A DNA stretch of 64,000 bases from Pigmentiphaga aceris (lineage in GTDB: Bacteria; Pseudomonadota; Gammaproteobacteria; Burkholderiales; Burkholderiaceae_B): the NCBI RefSeq assembly GCF_008119665.1, contig NZ_CP043046.1, positions 310,001 to 374,000 of the forward strand. The letters are read 5' to 3'. How positions within the stretch are numbered: the stretch's first letter is position 1; each line of letters opens with the position of its first letter. Both the position numbers and the translations under genes were made by a program. The notes beneath the pieces were generated by a model. The model ran no database searches and was not told the origin of the DNA. It saw only the letters and a program-made list of their open reading frames with translations. Below, piece by piece: positions 32,801-39,911 of the stretch.

Positions 32801-35263
32801 CCAGAGACCAGCCGTCGACTGCCCATCGAACAGTTCGAACAGGACTGGACGGCCGCCAGCGGCAAGTTCTGGTTCTTTGCGACCCTTGCCAAGAAAAAGG
32901 TCGCGCAGGCACTGGCCGCGCAAGGCGGCACCGCTGGTGTGCCCGACCCCACCAGCGACCTGCCGAAGCTGAAGCAACTGCGTGCCTTGCTGGTGGAACT
33001 GGACAGCTTGAATGCGTCCTTGACCGGCATGCCCGGCTGGTCAGGCCTAGCAAGCGACACCGCGCGCATGGCGTCGGTGCTGGACCTAGCAGAACGTCTG
33101 CGCCCGTCCCTGAGCGCGCTGGCCAGTTCACCCGAGCACCTGGTTGAACTGCGCCGAGCCACCGCGCGTCTGGTGGTCGAGGCCAACGATTTGCTGGGCC
33201 CCGACGGCAAACTGGCGATCGGCTTGCAGCGGCTGAAAACCGCGCAGGACACCTACGCGGCAATGGCTACGCGTTTCATGGAACTCGCCACGGGCGACAC
33301 CATGCTGCCCGACGACGTGCAGGCATTGCGTGCCGCCGCCTTGGCGGTAACCTCGCAGGCCACGCAACTGAAGGCCTGGTGCGATTGGCGTCGTGTGCGT
33401 GCCGACGCGCTGGCGCTGGGCCTGAGCCCCTTGGTGGATGCATTGATCGGACAGTCGCTTGCAGACGGCAGCGCAGCCGATGCCTTCGAGACCGCCTACG
33501 CGCGCTGGTTCGCCTCGGAAGTGATCGATTCGGAACCGCTGCTGCGCAACTTCGTGCCGGCCGAACACATGAGCGACATCGAATCGTACCGGCAGCTGGA
33601 CGACCGCCTGTCTGGCCTGTCGGTGCGTTACATCCGCGCCAAGCTGTGTGGCCTGATCCCGTCCAAGAACGAGATCGGCAAGCAAGGCGGCTTCGGCATC
33701 TTGAAGCACGAATTGCAGAAGTCGCGCCGTCATAAACCGCTGCGCCAACTGGCCGCAGAAATGGGCGATGCAATGAGCAAGCTTGCGCCGTGCATGCTGA
33801 TGAGCCCGCTGTCGATTGCGCAATATCTGCCGCCCGATCAGGCCCTGTTCGACCTGGTGATCTTCGACGAGGCCTCGCAGATTTCGCCGTGGGATGCCAT
33901 CGGTTCGATTGCGCGCGGCAAGCAGGTGGTGATCGCCGGCGACCCGCGCCAGATGCCGCCGACCAGCTTCTTTGCACGCGGCCCGAACGCCAGCGAAGAT
34001 GATGTCGAAGAAGACATGGAGAGCATTCTTGATGAATGCCTGGGCGCGGGCGTACCCAGCCACAGCCTGAGCTGGCACTACCGCAGCCGCCACGAAAGCC
34101 TGATCGCGTTTTCCAATCATCGTTATTACGACGGCAAGCTCATTACCTTCCCGGCCTCGGAAACCCGTGCCAGCGCTGTCGAATGGCGACGTGTGCAGGG
34201 CGTGTATGCGAAGGGCAGGGGACGCTACAACCAGCTCGAAGCCGAGGCCATGGTGGCAGAAACCGTGCGCCGCCTGCTCGACCCGGCCTTCACCGGTGCG
34301 GGCCGCTCGATCGGCATCATCACGTTGAACACCGATCAGCAGAAACTCGTCACCGATCTGCTGGATCGTGCGCGCCAGCAATACCCCGAGATCGAACCCT
34401 ACTTCCAGGAAGACCAGCGCGAACCGGTGGTGGTGAAAAACCTGGAAACCGTGCAGGGTGACGAGCGTGATCTGATCATGCTGGGCATCGGCTACGGCCC
34501 CACGGAAGCCGGTTCAGGCAGCATGTCGATGAACTTCGGCCCGCTGAACAAGGAAGGCGGCTGGCGTCGCCTGAACGTGGCCGTGACCCGCGCACGCCGC
34601 GAAATGCTGGTGTTCTCGTCTTTCGATCCGTCGATGGTGGATTTGAACCGTACCGGCGCACGGGCCGTGCGCGACCTGAAGCACTTCATCGAGTTTGCGC
34701 AGCGTGGGCCGCGTGCCTTGGCGGAAGCGGTGCAAGGCTCGGTGGGCGGTTACGATTCGCCGTTTGAAGAAGCCGTGGCCAACGGCCTGCGTGACAAGGG
34801 CTGGCAAGTGGTGCCGCAGATCGGCGTCTCACGCTTCCGCATCGACCTGGGCATCGTGCACCCGGACCGTCCGGGCGACTATCTGGTTGGCATCGAATGC
34901 GACGGCGCGGCCTATCACAGCGCCGCCACCGCACGTGACCGCGACAAGGTCCGCAGCGGCGTGCTGCAAGGCCTGGGGTGGAAGCTGCTGCGCCTGTGGT
35001 CCACCGACTGGTGGGTGGACAAGGCGGGTGCCTTGAACCGCCTGCATGCCGACATCGAGGCTCTGCTGGTCATCTCCCGTGCCGAAGCCGCCGTGCCGCC
35101 ACCGGCCGTGGTGGCAACGCCCGTGCTGGACTTTGCGGGGGTGACGGGGCAGGTGACGACTGACGAGGACGAGGTAGAAGCCGAGGTGGACACTGACGCT
35201 GACGCCCTGACAACTCCCGATGCCGTCGTGCAGCCATCGGCCACGGACGACAGTAAACGCTGA
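29900..35263 (+). CDS. Giant SF1 helicase with DUF4011-type N-terminus, transglutaminase-like segment and C-terminal Vsr-like nuclease
   Basis: A 1787-residue protein starting at ATG 29900 with AAGGGAG 7 bases before it. Residues ~20-130 look like a beta-sandwich; residues ~165-275 look like a transglutaminase/cysteine-peptidase fold: ILEGGVATCLDTALLFAAAL (Cys228), KGHAFAGVWL (His254) and a possible Asp272. Then a DUF4011-type region (GKLTLWQRKLLDLTTRNRLLHL), Walker A DGPPGTGKSQT (Lys700), a long helical insert, Walker B DLVIFDEASQ (Asp1323/Glu1324), GDPRQMPP, VQGDERD, NVAVTRARRE, and a C-terminal restriction-fold nuclease: RIDLGIVHPDR (Asp1649), GIECDGAAYHS (Glu1666, Asp1668). DUF4011 helicases with this tail are suspected anti-invader proteins; the function here is inferred. 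It stands alone, divergent from the hydrolase operon. Confidence 0.88.
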   Translation: MSSIKIEGTLAGKIGFASHQNAVPVLRELQVVNDSQTDYRDLVLELVASPPFLAPKSWRFDHLPKGASVHVHDRDVKFDATYLSGLGESLTGEITLRLVRGGKTDASETTAAEVLATRTYPVEVLAQNEWGGVNSMPELLAAFAMPNDPAVDRVLKAASNVLRRAGKNDSIDGYNGQSRTRTWEIASALWSAVCGFKLSYALPPASFETEGQKIRTPGTILEGGVATCLDTALLFAAALEQAGLNALIVITKGHAFAGVWLQPQEFSQLITDEVSVVRKRLDLKELLVFETTLATRAPAPSFSEAVADAQRQINDDDFMLALDIHRARMQRIRPLALASTLPAGTGEEAVSAAEALEEAPILPGFDVDTAPVADTPAGKLTLWQRKLLDLTTRNRLLHLPEGAKAIRLVCPEPAALEDRLADGKRIRIVAMPDLEAGGRDAALYEQQNRENLRDAYALTAIGRGEVVSTLEKTKLEAALVDMYRKSRSDLDEGGANTLFLAMGFLQWKKTPDDPKSYSAPLILLPVKLERKSALSGVTLSLLEDEPRFNLTLLELLRHDFELVIPGLDGELPTDGNGIDIEGIWNTVRRAVRDVPGFEVTSELVLGTFSFAKYLMWKDLADRSAQLLQSPLVRHLLGRSDAGGEGFVSTGEFPRPEELDTKIDVANLFTPLPADSSQLAAVVASANGCDFVLDGPPGTGKSQTIANMIAHNLAMGRRVLFVAEKMAALDVVNRRLEEKGLGEFCLELHSSKTSKVEVLKQLERAWDTRDTLTAEQWAAEAAEVQRLRDKLNGVVGTLHKRWPNGLSAYQAIGRVVRDANESTPRLSWPDGTQHDAAALAQLRDVARRLDLNRVAAQNLSATFGLVTRSDWSNGWQASLVTAAHDVPPAIDALEAAREQVLSATRLPLPAASVEQLLVLGNLLLDAHGVDLSFAFAPDMKAKVAAARRAMELLATYQRTEQGLSVRYAPETSRRLPIEQFEQDWTAASGKFWFFATLAKKKVAQALAAQGGTAGVPDPTSDLPKLKQLRALLVELDSLNASLTGMPGWSGLASDTARMASVLDLAERLRPSLSALASSPEHLVELRRATARLVVEANDLLGPDGKLAIGLQRLKTAQDTYAAMATRFMELATGDTMLPDDVQALRAAALAVTSQATQLKAWCDWRRVRADALALGLSPLVDALIGQSLADGSAADAFETAYARWFASEVIDSEPLLRNFVPAEHMSDIESYRQLDDRLSGLSVRYIRAKLCGLIPSKNEIGKQGGFGILKHELQKSRRHKPLRQLAAEMGDAMSKLAPCMLMSPLSIAQYLPPDQALFDLVIFDEASQISPWDAIGSIARGKQVVIAGDPRQMPPTSFFARGPNASEDDVEEDMESILDECLGAGVPSHSLSWHYRSRHESLIAFSNHRYYDGKLITFPASETRASAVEWRRVQGVYAKGRGRYNQLEAEAMVAETVRRLLDPAFTGAGRSIGIITLNTDQQKLVTDLLDRARQQYPEIEPYFQEDQREPVVVKNLETVQGDERDLIMLGIGYGPTEAGSGSMSMNFGPLNKEGGWRRLNVAVTRARREMLVFSSFDPSMVDLNRTGARAVRDLKHFIEFAQRGPRALAEAVQGSVGGYDSPFEEAVANGLRDKGWQVVPQIGVSRFRIDLGIVHPDRPGDYLVGIECDGAAYHSAATARDRDKVRSGVLQGLGWKLLRLWSTDWWVDKAGALNRLHADIEALLVISRAEAAVPPPAVVATPVLDFAGVTGQVTTDEDEVEAEVDTDADALTTPDAVVQPSATDDSKR

Positions 35264-35450
35264 CTCCTTGCAAGATCGGACAAGGCGCGACAGCACGCGC
35301 CGCGTCCGATCATCAACAATCCAGAACCGGCGTGCGAACCCTGCGCTTGAGCTGACCATTCAAGGACTACTATCAGACGGTCTGCCGACACTCGCATCGG
35401 CAGACGTCACGCTCGCTGCATTCCCGCACGGGCACCTACCGGGAGCATCC

Positions 35451-35738
35451 ATGTCCGAGATTCCAGGCGTTGCCATTTTTGTCGCCAAACCTGGCGAAGA
35501 AGCCAAGCTTGAAGTGTTGCTGCGCGGCCTGGTCGAACCGACCCGGCAAGAGCCCGGTTGCCTGCAATACGACTTGCATGTGGATATCAAGGAACCGCGC
35601 CGCTTTGTGTTCATCGAACGGTGGGAAAGCCAGGAAGCGCTGGCAGGGCACGGGAAAACGGCGCACATCGCCTACTTCCGCGAGCACGGCCCGGCGCTGA
35701 TCGAGCACAAGGAAGTGGATTTCCTGCGCAAAATCTGA
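35451..35738 (+). CDS. Antibiotic biosynthesis monooxygenase (ABM) domain protein
   Basis: A 95-residue single-domain ABM protein starting at ATG 35451 with GGGAG five bases upstream. VAIFVAKPGEEAKLEVLLRGLVEPTRQEPGCLQYDL is the classic first half (the Glu-Pro-Gly-Cys segment is widely conserved), followed by EPRRFVFIERWESQEALAGH and AYFREHGPALIEHKEVDFL. Close to the YgiN/quinol monooxygenase group. It is not obviously part of an operon with the helicase, as 187 bp separate them. The substrate is unknown. Confidence 0.9.
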   Translation: MSEIPGVAIFVAKPGEEAKLEVLLRGLVEPTRQEPGCLQYDLHVDIKEPRRFVFIERWESQEALAGHGKTAHIAYFREHGPALIEHKEVDFLRKI

Positions 35739-35803
35739 ACAATGGACAAGCACTGACAATCCACCCGCTGCTTACGGTTGATTCATGAATTTGTAAGCGG
35801 CAC

Positions 35804-35828
35804 GGAACCTCTGGATGGCGGGCGTTAC
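35804..35828 (+). promoter_or_regulatory. ECF-type promoter candidate GGAAC-N15-GTTAC upstream of the first DUF4214 gene
   Basis: GGAAC at 35804-35808 and GTTAC at 35824-35828, 15 bases apart, lie 34 bases before ATG 35863. The same pair with the same spacing precedes two other DUF4214 genes. The GGAAC -35 box is the hallmark of extracytoplasmic-function sigma factors. Upstream flank GTAAGCG is also shared with the copy at 42489. Confidence 0.65.
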
Positions 35829-35862
35829 TGACCGAGTTGCCTCTACGCAACTGGATACGCCC

Positions 35863-36732
35863 ATGGCCACCCCCACCCCTGAGCAAGCCGCTATTTCCGG
35901 GCTGTATGTCGCCCTGTTCAACCGTGCGCCCGACGCGGATGGGTTCGCCTTCTGGTTGAGTGCGCTGGAAAACGGCGCATCGCTGAGCGCCGTGGCGCAG
36001 TCCATGATGGGTGCACCCGAAACCGTCGCGTTGTATCCGGCGGGGCAGACCAACGCGCAGTTCGTTACAAGTTACTACACCAGCGTATTCGGTCGCGCAC
36101 CGGACCCCGAAGGCCTGGCGTTCTGGTCAGCTGCACTGGCCGCCCAGGGTGGGGCAGACAATGTAGCGGCACGCGCGTCCCTGACCATGCAGATCGGCGC
36201 AATCGCGTCGACCCCGCTTACCAGCAAACCCGATGGCATGAGCGACGCGGCCTACGCACAGACGGTGGCCGACCGGGGACGTTTCATCAACAAGACCGAG
36301 TTCGGGGTGGTTTTCGCCGCCGAGTTGAAGAGCAATGACCTGGCATTGGCGAAGTCGTCCGCTGCGCTGGTGACGGCCGACCCAGCATCGCTGACCGTGG
36401 CGAACAGTGCCGCCAGCGGTACGCCCGTACCAGCGCCGAATCCCGGCGTTGCCGAACCAGCACCGGAACCGGTGCTGGTCATTACCGCTGCCGATCTCCC
36501 CGTCGACATCACCGGCAAGTTTGCCGCTTATGCCTACCGCAGTGCGGCGGTCGATGCCACCGGCATGAACGCGGCGCAACTGAGCGCGGTCGCGGCGGCA
36601 TCCGGCAAGATCGCGGCCAATGGCATTACCGGCAGCTTTTCGCTGAGCAACACGCAGACCGCCCAGGAAATCGCTGCCTTGCTGGGCACGAAGACCGCTA
36701 TTGCCGCCACCGTGAGCGGGCATGTTCGGTGA
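35863..36732 (+). CDS. DUF4214 repeat protein, N-terminal part of a frameshifted gene
   Basis: A 289-residue open frame from ATG 35863 (an earlier ATG at 35815 overlaps the promoter box). Residues ~10-190 form a DUF4214 module containing two recognisable copies: LYVALFNRAPDADGFAFWLS and YTSVFGRAPDPEGLAFWSAAL, then FINKTEFGVVFAAELKSND. A Pro-rich linker and the start of the first ~109-residue repeat (GITGSFSLSNTQTAQEIAALL) follow. It then ends abruptly at 36732, in the middle of the repeat, because of a frameshift; the rest continues in the +1 frame at 36722. DUF4214 occurs in large secreted or surface proteins of proteobacteria; molecular function unknown. Confidence 0.85.
   Translation: MATPTPEQAAISGLYVALFNRAPDADGFAFWLSALENGASLSAVAQSMMGAPETVALYPAGQTNAQFVTSYYTSVFGRAPDPEGLAFWSAALAAQGGADNVAARASLTMQIGAIASTPLTSKPDGMSDAAYAQTVADRGRFINKTEFGVVFAAELKSNDLALAKSSAALVTADPASLTVANSAASGTPVPAPNPGVAEPAPEPVLVITAADLPVDITGKFAAYAYRSAAVDATGMNAAQLSAVAAASGKIAANGITGSFSLSNTQTAQEIAALLGTKTAIAATVSGHVR
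36705..36725 (+). other. Frameshift site in the first DUF4214 gene
   Basis: Across the DUF4214 family the phrase ATVxVDxxGM opens each repeat. Here the text reads ATV then SG, then HVR-stop, while the next frame begins MFGEQVAAL. Four residues are missing and one base is extra relative to the pattern, so the junction looks like loss of about 11 nt (or a 12-nt loss plus one G in the GGG at 36718-36720). The intact product would have been ~1,330 residues. Confidence 0.75.
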
Positions 36733-39700
36733 GCAAGTGGCGGCGCTGGGAGCGGGAGCCAGTCGCATCGACACCTTGAGCAACCTGCCGATAGTCGACA
36801 TGCTTGAATACAACGTATCCAATGCCTTGCTGTTCACGCCCGAGATTCTTGCCGGGCTGTTCTCGGTGGCGGCACCGGCCAGTGTGCGGCTGTCCAACGG
36901 CATGTACGCGGCTGGTGCGCAGGTGAATGTGGTGGCCGCAAACCTGGACAAACTCTCCAGCGCGCTCGGGGGGCTTCGCGGCCTCAATATTGATCGCGAC
37001 GTTTCCGTCGAGAGTATTGCGTTGCTGACGACCGCGCGTGCCGAGCAGGGCTTGGTGCACGCGATCTACGTGGTGCCCGACGGCATGAGCGCGGCACAGA
37101 TCGAGGCTGTGAGCCAGGGCATGGCCGGTACCACGCGGCCAGGGGTCAGTTCCCTCTGGATCAGCAGTACGACCAGCGCCGATATCATCGCGGCTGTGCT
37201 GTCAGCGCCGGGTATCGGCCGAGTGAATGTCACGGTGGCGACATTTGGCATGACCGATAACGCCCAGCTCGCGGCCATCGGTCTGCACGGCGCCAGTGTC
37301 GATTCCTTTAACACCCCACCGCCGCTGGTGCTGGGCGACGCTGCGATCACCGATGCGGCGGCAGAGGGCTTGCTGGTGCTGGTTGATCGAATGGCACGCG
37401 GCAATTACACCCAATTCAGTACCGTACAAGTGGACGCGACCAACGCATCGCCTGCAGAGCTGGCATTGTTGGTGACCTATGCCCAGGCCGTGCAGCAGAT
37501 CACCGGTACGCTCGTTCTCGATGCCACCGTGACCGACAGCCAACTGGCCGCCTTGCTGAACAAGGCCGCCATCGCTGCCGATGTGCAGCTTGATGTTGGC
37601 GGCATGAGCGTTGCGCAGTTGACCGCTGTGAAAGCCGGCTTGGCCAAGGTCGATACGATTGCCCCGATCAATGTCACAGGCATGAGCACGGCGCAACTGA
37701 CTGCGCTTGCCGACCTTGCCCCAACATTGGGCACGGTCAGCGGCTTGTCTTTGAGCTTCCCGTCCGGCCTTGATGTCGCCGTACTGAGCACGCTGCTGTC
37801 TAAAACCGCCACCGGCAGCGTCTCTGTAGTCGGAACGGGGGCCAGCGCAGCCGAACTTGGCGCACTGGCCGTCAATCTCGACAAAATCGCCGCCACGGGT
37901 TTGACCGGCACGCTGCTGCTGACCAAGGATCTGAGCGCGAGTGCCATCACTGCCTTGCTCGGCGCATCGGCCACCGCGATGGCGACGATCAATGTCGATG
38001 CCACCGGCATGAGTGTCGCGCAACTGGAGGCCGTGTCCGACGGGGCGGCACGCGTCAATAGCCTGACGAATCAGCCTGACATCGTGCTCGCCGATGGCAC
38101 CCTGACCGACACGACGCTTGTCAGCCTGCTGGCCATGGGCACCGAAGGCAGTCTGCGCGTGAACGCCCAGGGTGCCACCGCCAGCCAGCTGGCCATCGTG
38201 GCGAACGCAGCGTCGAAGCTCGTCACCGACGGGATCACCGGTACCTTCACGCTGGGCGCGTCATTGAGCGCCGGGCAACTCACTGTCTTGCTGGGCGACA
38301 AAACGTCCGCCGCGGCCACCGTCCAGGCGGATGGCACCGGCATGACCAGCGCACAACTGGCGGCCTTGTATGGTGACCGAGTCAAGCTGACTTCCCTGGC
38401 AAACATCCCGACCCTGATGCTGGGCGATACGGAGATGAGCGAGACGCTGATCGCCTGGCTCGTGTCGCTTGCACCCGCAGACAGCTTGCGCGCCGACACC
38501 ACCGGTGCATCGATCGACAAGATTCATGTGCTGGCGGGGGACCACGGGGAAAAGATTCAGGGCGATGGCCTGACGGGAACGCTGAACCTCACGGCGGCGC
38601 TCAAGTACGAGCTGTTCTTCCCCTTCTTCGTGTCCAAGGTGGCCGAGGCTGCGAACGTGCAGGTCGACGCAACCGGCATGAGCATGGAGCAGCTCATCTA
38701 CATCAGTCTGAATCGGGCCAAGATCGACGGCGTCGTCGGGGTGGACGTGTCGATGGCGAGTTTCCAATCGGACCTCAACTTCTACCGCTACCTTGCTCCG
38801 CTGGTGGCAGCATCGAACGACGGCAGTGTGAAGATGGACCTGAACGGCGCGTACTGGTATGCGCTCCAGGCCAACGTGCTGCCGAACATGAGCAAATTTG
38901 CCGACGGTGGACTCACCGGCACCTTTACCGTGCCGGGGGTAGCGACGATTGATGAGCTTAGAACCTTGCTGACGCCGAAGTTGGCCAGCGATGCCGTGGT
39001 GACCGTGCAGATCGGCACGACCAGCGACCAACTGCTGACCGACCTGGTGCCGCTTACCTCAAAAATAGCCAGTATCACGAACCTTCAACTCAATCTGGCC
39101 ACCACCACGCTCGACAACACCACCTTGAATGCCGTGCTGTCGAAAGCGACGGCGGCCAAGGTCTGGGTGTCTGGAGCCAGTGCGGACAAGATCGAGCTGG
39201 TGCTGAGCAAGCTTTCCCACATCGGCGCGTTCCAGGACGCGCTACATCTGAGCGCGGAGCAATTCAATACGCTCGACGTGAGCCTGCTGGGCACCAAACT
39301 GGTCAGCTCTCCGGGTTTATCCGTCACCGGCGATGCACGCAATGACACCATTGACCTGGCCGGCACGACAGGCATGATCCGTGTCGATGGCGGGGCGGGA
39401 GCCGACACGATCATCGGCGGCAACGGTAGCGACCGCGTGTTCATCGCGTCCAAGGCCGATACGCGGGCGGACTCGTTCTCGGCGGCGTCTACGACGGCCC
39501 AAGGCAACATCGACGTCATCACGCTGGGCAACAATGACAGCCTGAGATTCTCCACGGAAGCCGGGGTGTTTGGCCCCGGTGTGATCGCTGGGCGCGTGAC
39601 CTCGGTAGAAAACCGAACAGTCGGCACCGTGAACAGTTTCGATGAGATGTATGCCGCCCTGAACATCCAGGGCGGATTACAGGGCGGTGCAAACCTCAAC

Positions 39701-39853
39701 GAGTTCATTCGCGTGACGGTAGGCGGTGGCAGCCTGGCCGGTAGCTATTTGATCTTGAACGATGACACGCCAAGCGTCGGTATCGATGACACCATCATCA
39801 GCGTGACCTTCAACGGCACTTCCGCCATGGATCTGAACTATTTCGGTTCCTGA
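36722..39853 (+). CDS. DUF4214-family repeat protein, C-terminal part of a frameshifted gene
   Basis: A 1043-residue frame opening at ATG 36722, 11 bases before the upstream stop. It resumes exactly where the repeat of the preceding frame breaks off (GEQVAALGAGASRIDTLSNL) and contains about eight ~109-residue units with paired motifs such as ATINVDATGMSVAQLEAVSD and GITGTFTLGASLSAGQLTVLL. The C-terminal ~190 residues hold one RTX-like calcium-binding-type segment, RVDGGAGADTIIGGNGSDRVFI, and the ending SYLILNDDTPSVGIDDTIIS shared with the other family members, which resembles type I secretion substrates. It may be expressed by coupled re-initiation, or the gene may be inactive, or the shift may be a sequencing error. 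Confidence 0.8.
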   Translation: MFGEQVAALGAGASRIDTLSNLPIVDMLEYNVSNALLFTPEILAGLFSVAAPASVRLSNGMYAAGAQVNVVAANLDKLSSALGGLRGLNIDRDVSVESIALLTTARAEQGLVHAIYVVPDGMSAAQIEAVSQGMAGTTRPGVSSLWISSTTSADIIAAVLSAPGIGRVNVTVATFGMTDNAQLAAIGLHGASVDSFNTPPPLVLGDAAITDAAAEGLLVLVDRMARGNYTQFSTVQVDATNASPAELALLVTYAQAVQQITGTLVLDATVTDSQLAALLNKAAIAADVQLDVGGMSVAQLTAVKAGLAKVDTIAPINVTGMSTAQLTALADLAPTLGTVSGLSLSFPSGLDVAVLSTLLSKTATGSVSVVGTGASAAELGALAVNLDKIAATGLTGTLLLTKDLSASAITALLGASATAMATINVDATGMSVAQLEAVSDGAARVNSLTNQPDIVLADGTLTDTTLVSLLAMGTEGSLRVNAQGATASQLAIVANAASKLVTDGITGTFTLGASLSAGQLTVLLGDKTSAAATVQADGTGMTSAQLAALYGDRVKLTSLANIPTLMLGDTEMSETLIAWLVSLAPADSLRADTTGASIDKIHVLAGDHGEKIQGDGLTGTLNLTAALKYELFFPFFVSKVAEAANVQVDATGMSMEQLIYISLNRAKIDGVVGVDVSMASFQSDLNFYRYLAPLVAASNDGSVKMDLNGAYWYALQANVLPNMSKFADGGLTGTFTVPGVATIDELRTLLTPKLASDAVVTVQIGTTSDQLLTDLVPLTSKIASITNLQLNLATTTLDNTTLNAVLSKATAAKVWVSGASADKIELVLSKLSHIGAFQDALHLSAEQFNTLDVSLLGTKLVSSPGLSVTGDARNDTIDLAGTTGMIRVDGGAGADTIIGGNGSDRVFIASKADTRADSFSAASTTAQGNIDVITLGNNDSLRFSTEAGVFGPGVIAGRVTSVENRTVGTVNSFDEMYAALNIQGGLQGGANLNEFIRVTVGGGSLAGSYLILNDDTPSVGIDDTIISVTFNGTSAMDLNYFGS

Positions 39854-39911
39854 GCCAAGTCAGCCTGCCGACCGCCAATAACAGAAATATCCTCCCGACC
39901 GGATCTCATCC

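Noticed and set aside
30101..32977. 958-residue open frame on the minus strand inside the helicase gene
   Set aside because: It lies fully antisense to a protein with clear helicase motifs; its text is rich in His, Gln and Arg with no domain, as expected from the codon bias of high-GC genes read backwards.
33128..34381. 417-residue minus-strand frame in the helicase C-terminal half
   Set aside because: Same antisense artefact; no ribosome site or recognisable motif.
39360..39440. RTX calcium-binding nonapeptide array at the DUF4214 C-terminus
   Set aside because: Only a single GGAGADTIIGGNGSDR-type segment is present, so a full RTX parallel beta-roll is not supported; the tail is called RTX-like only.
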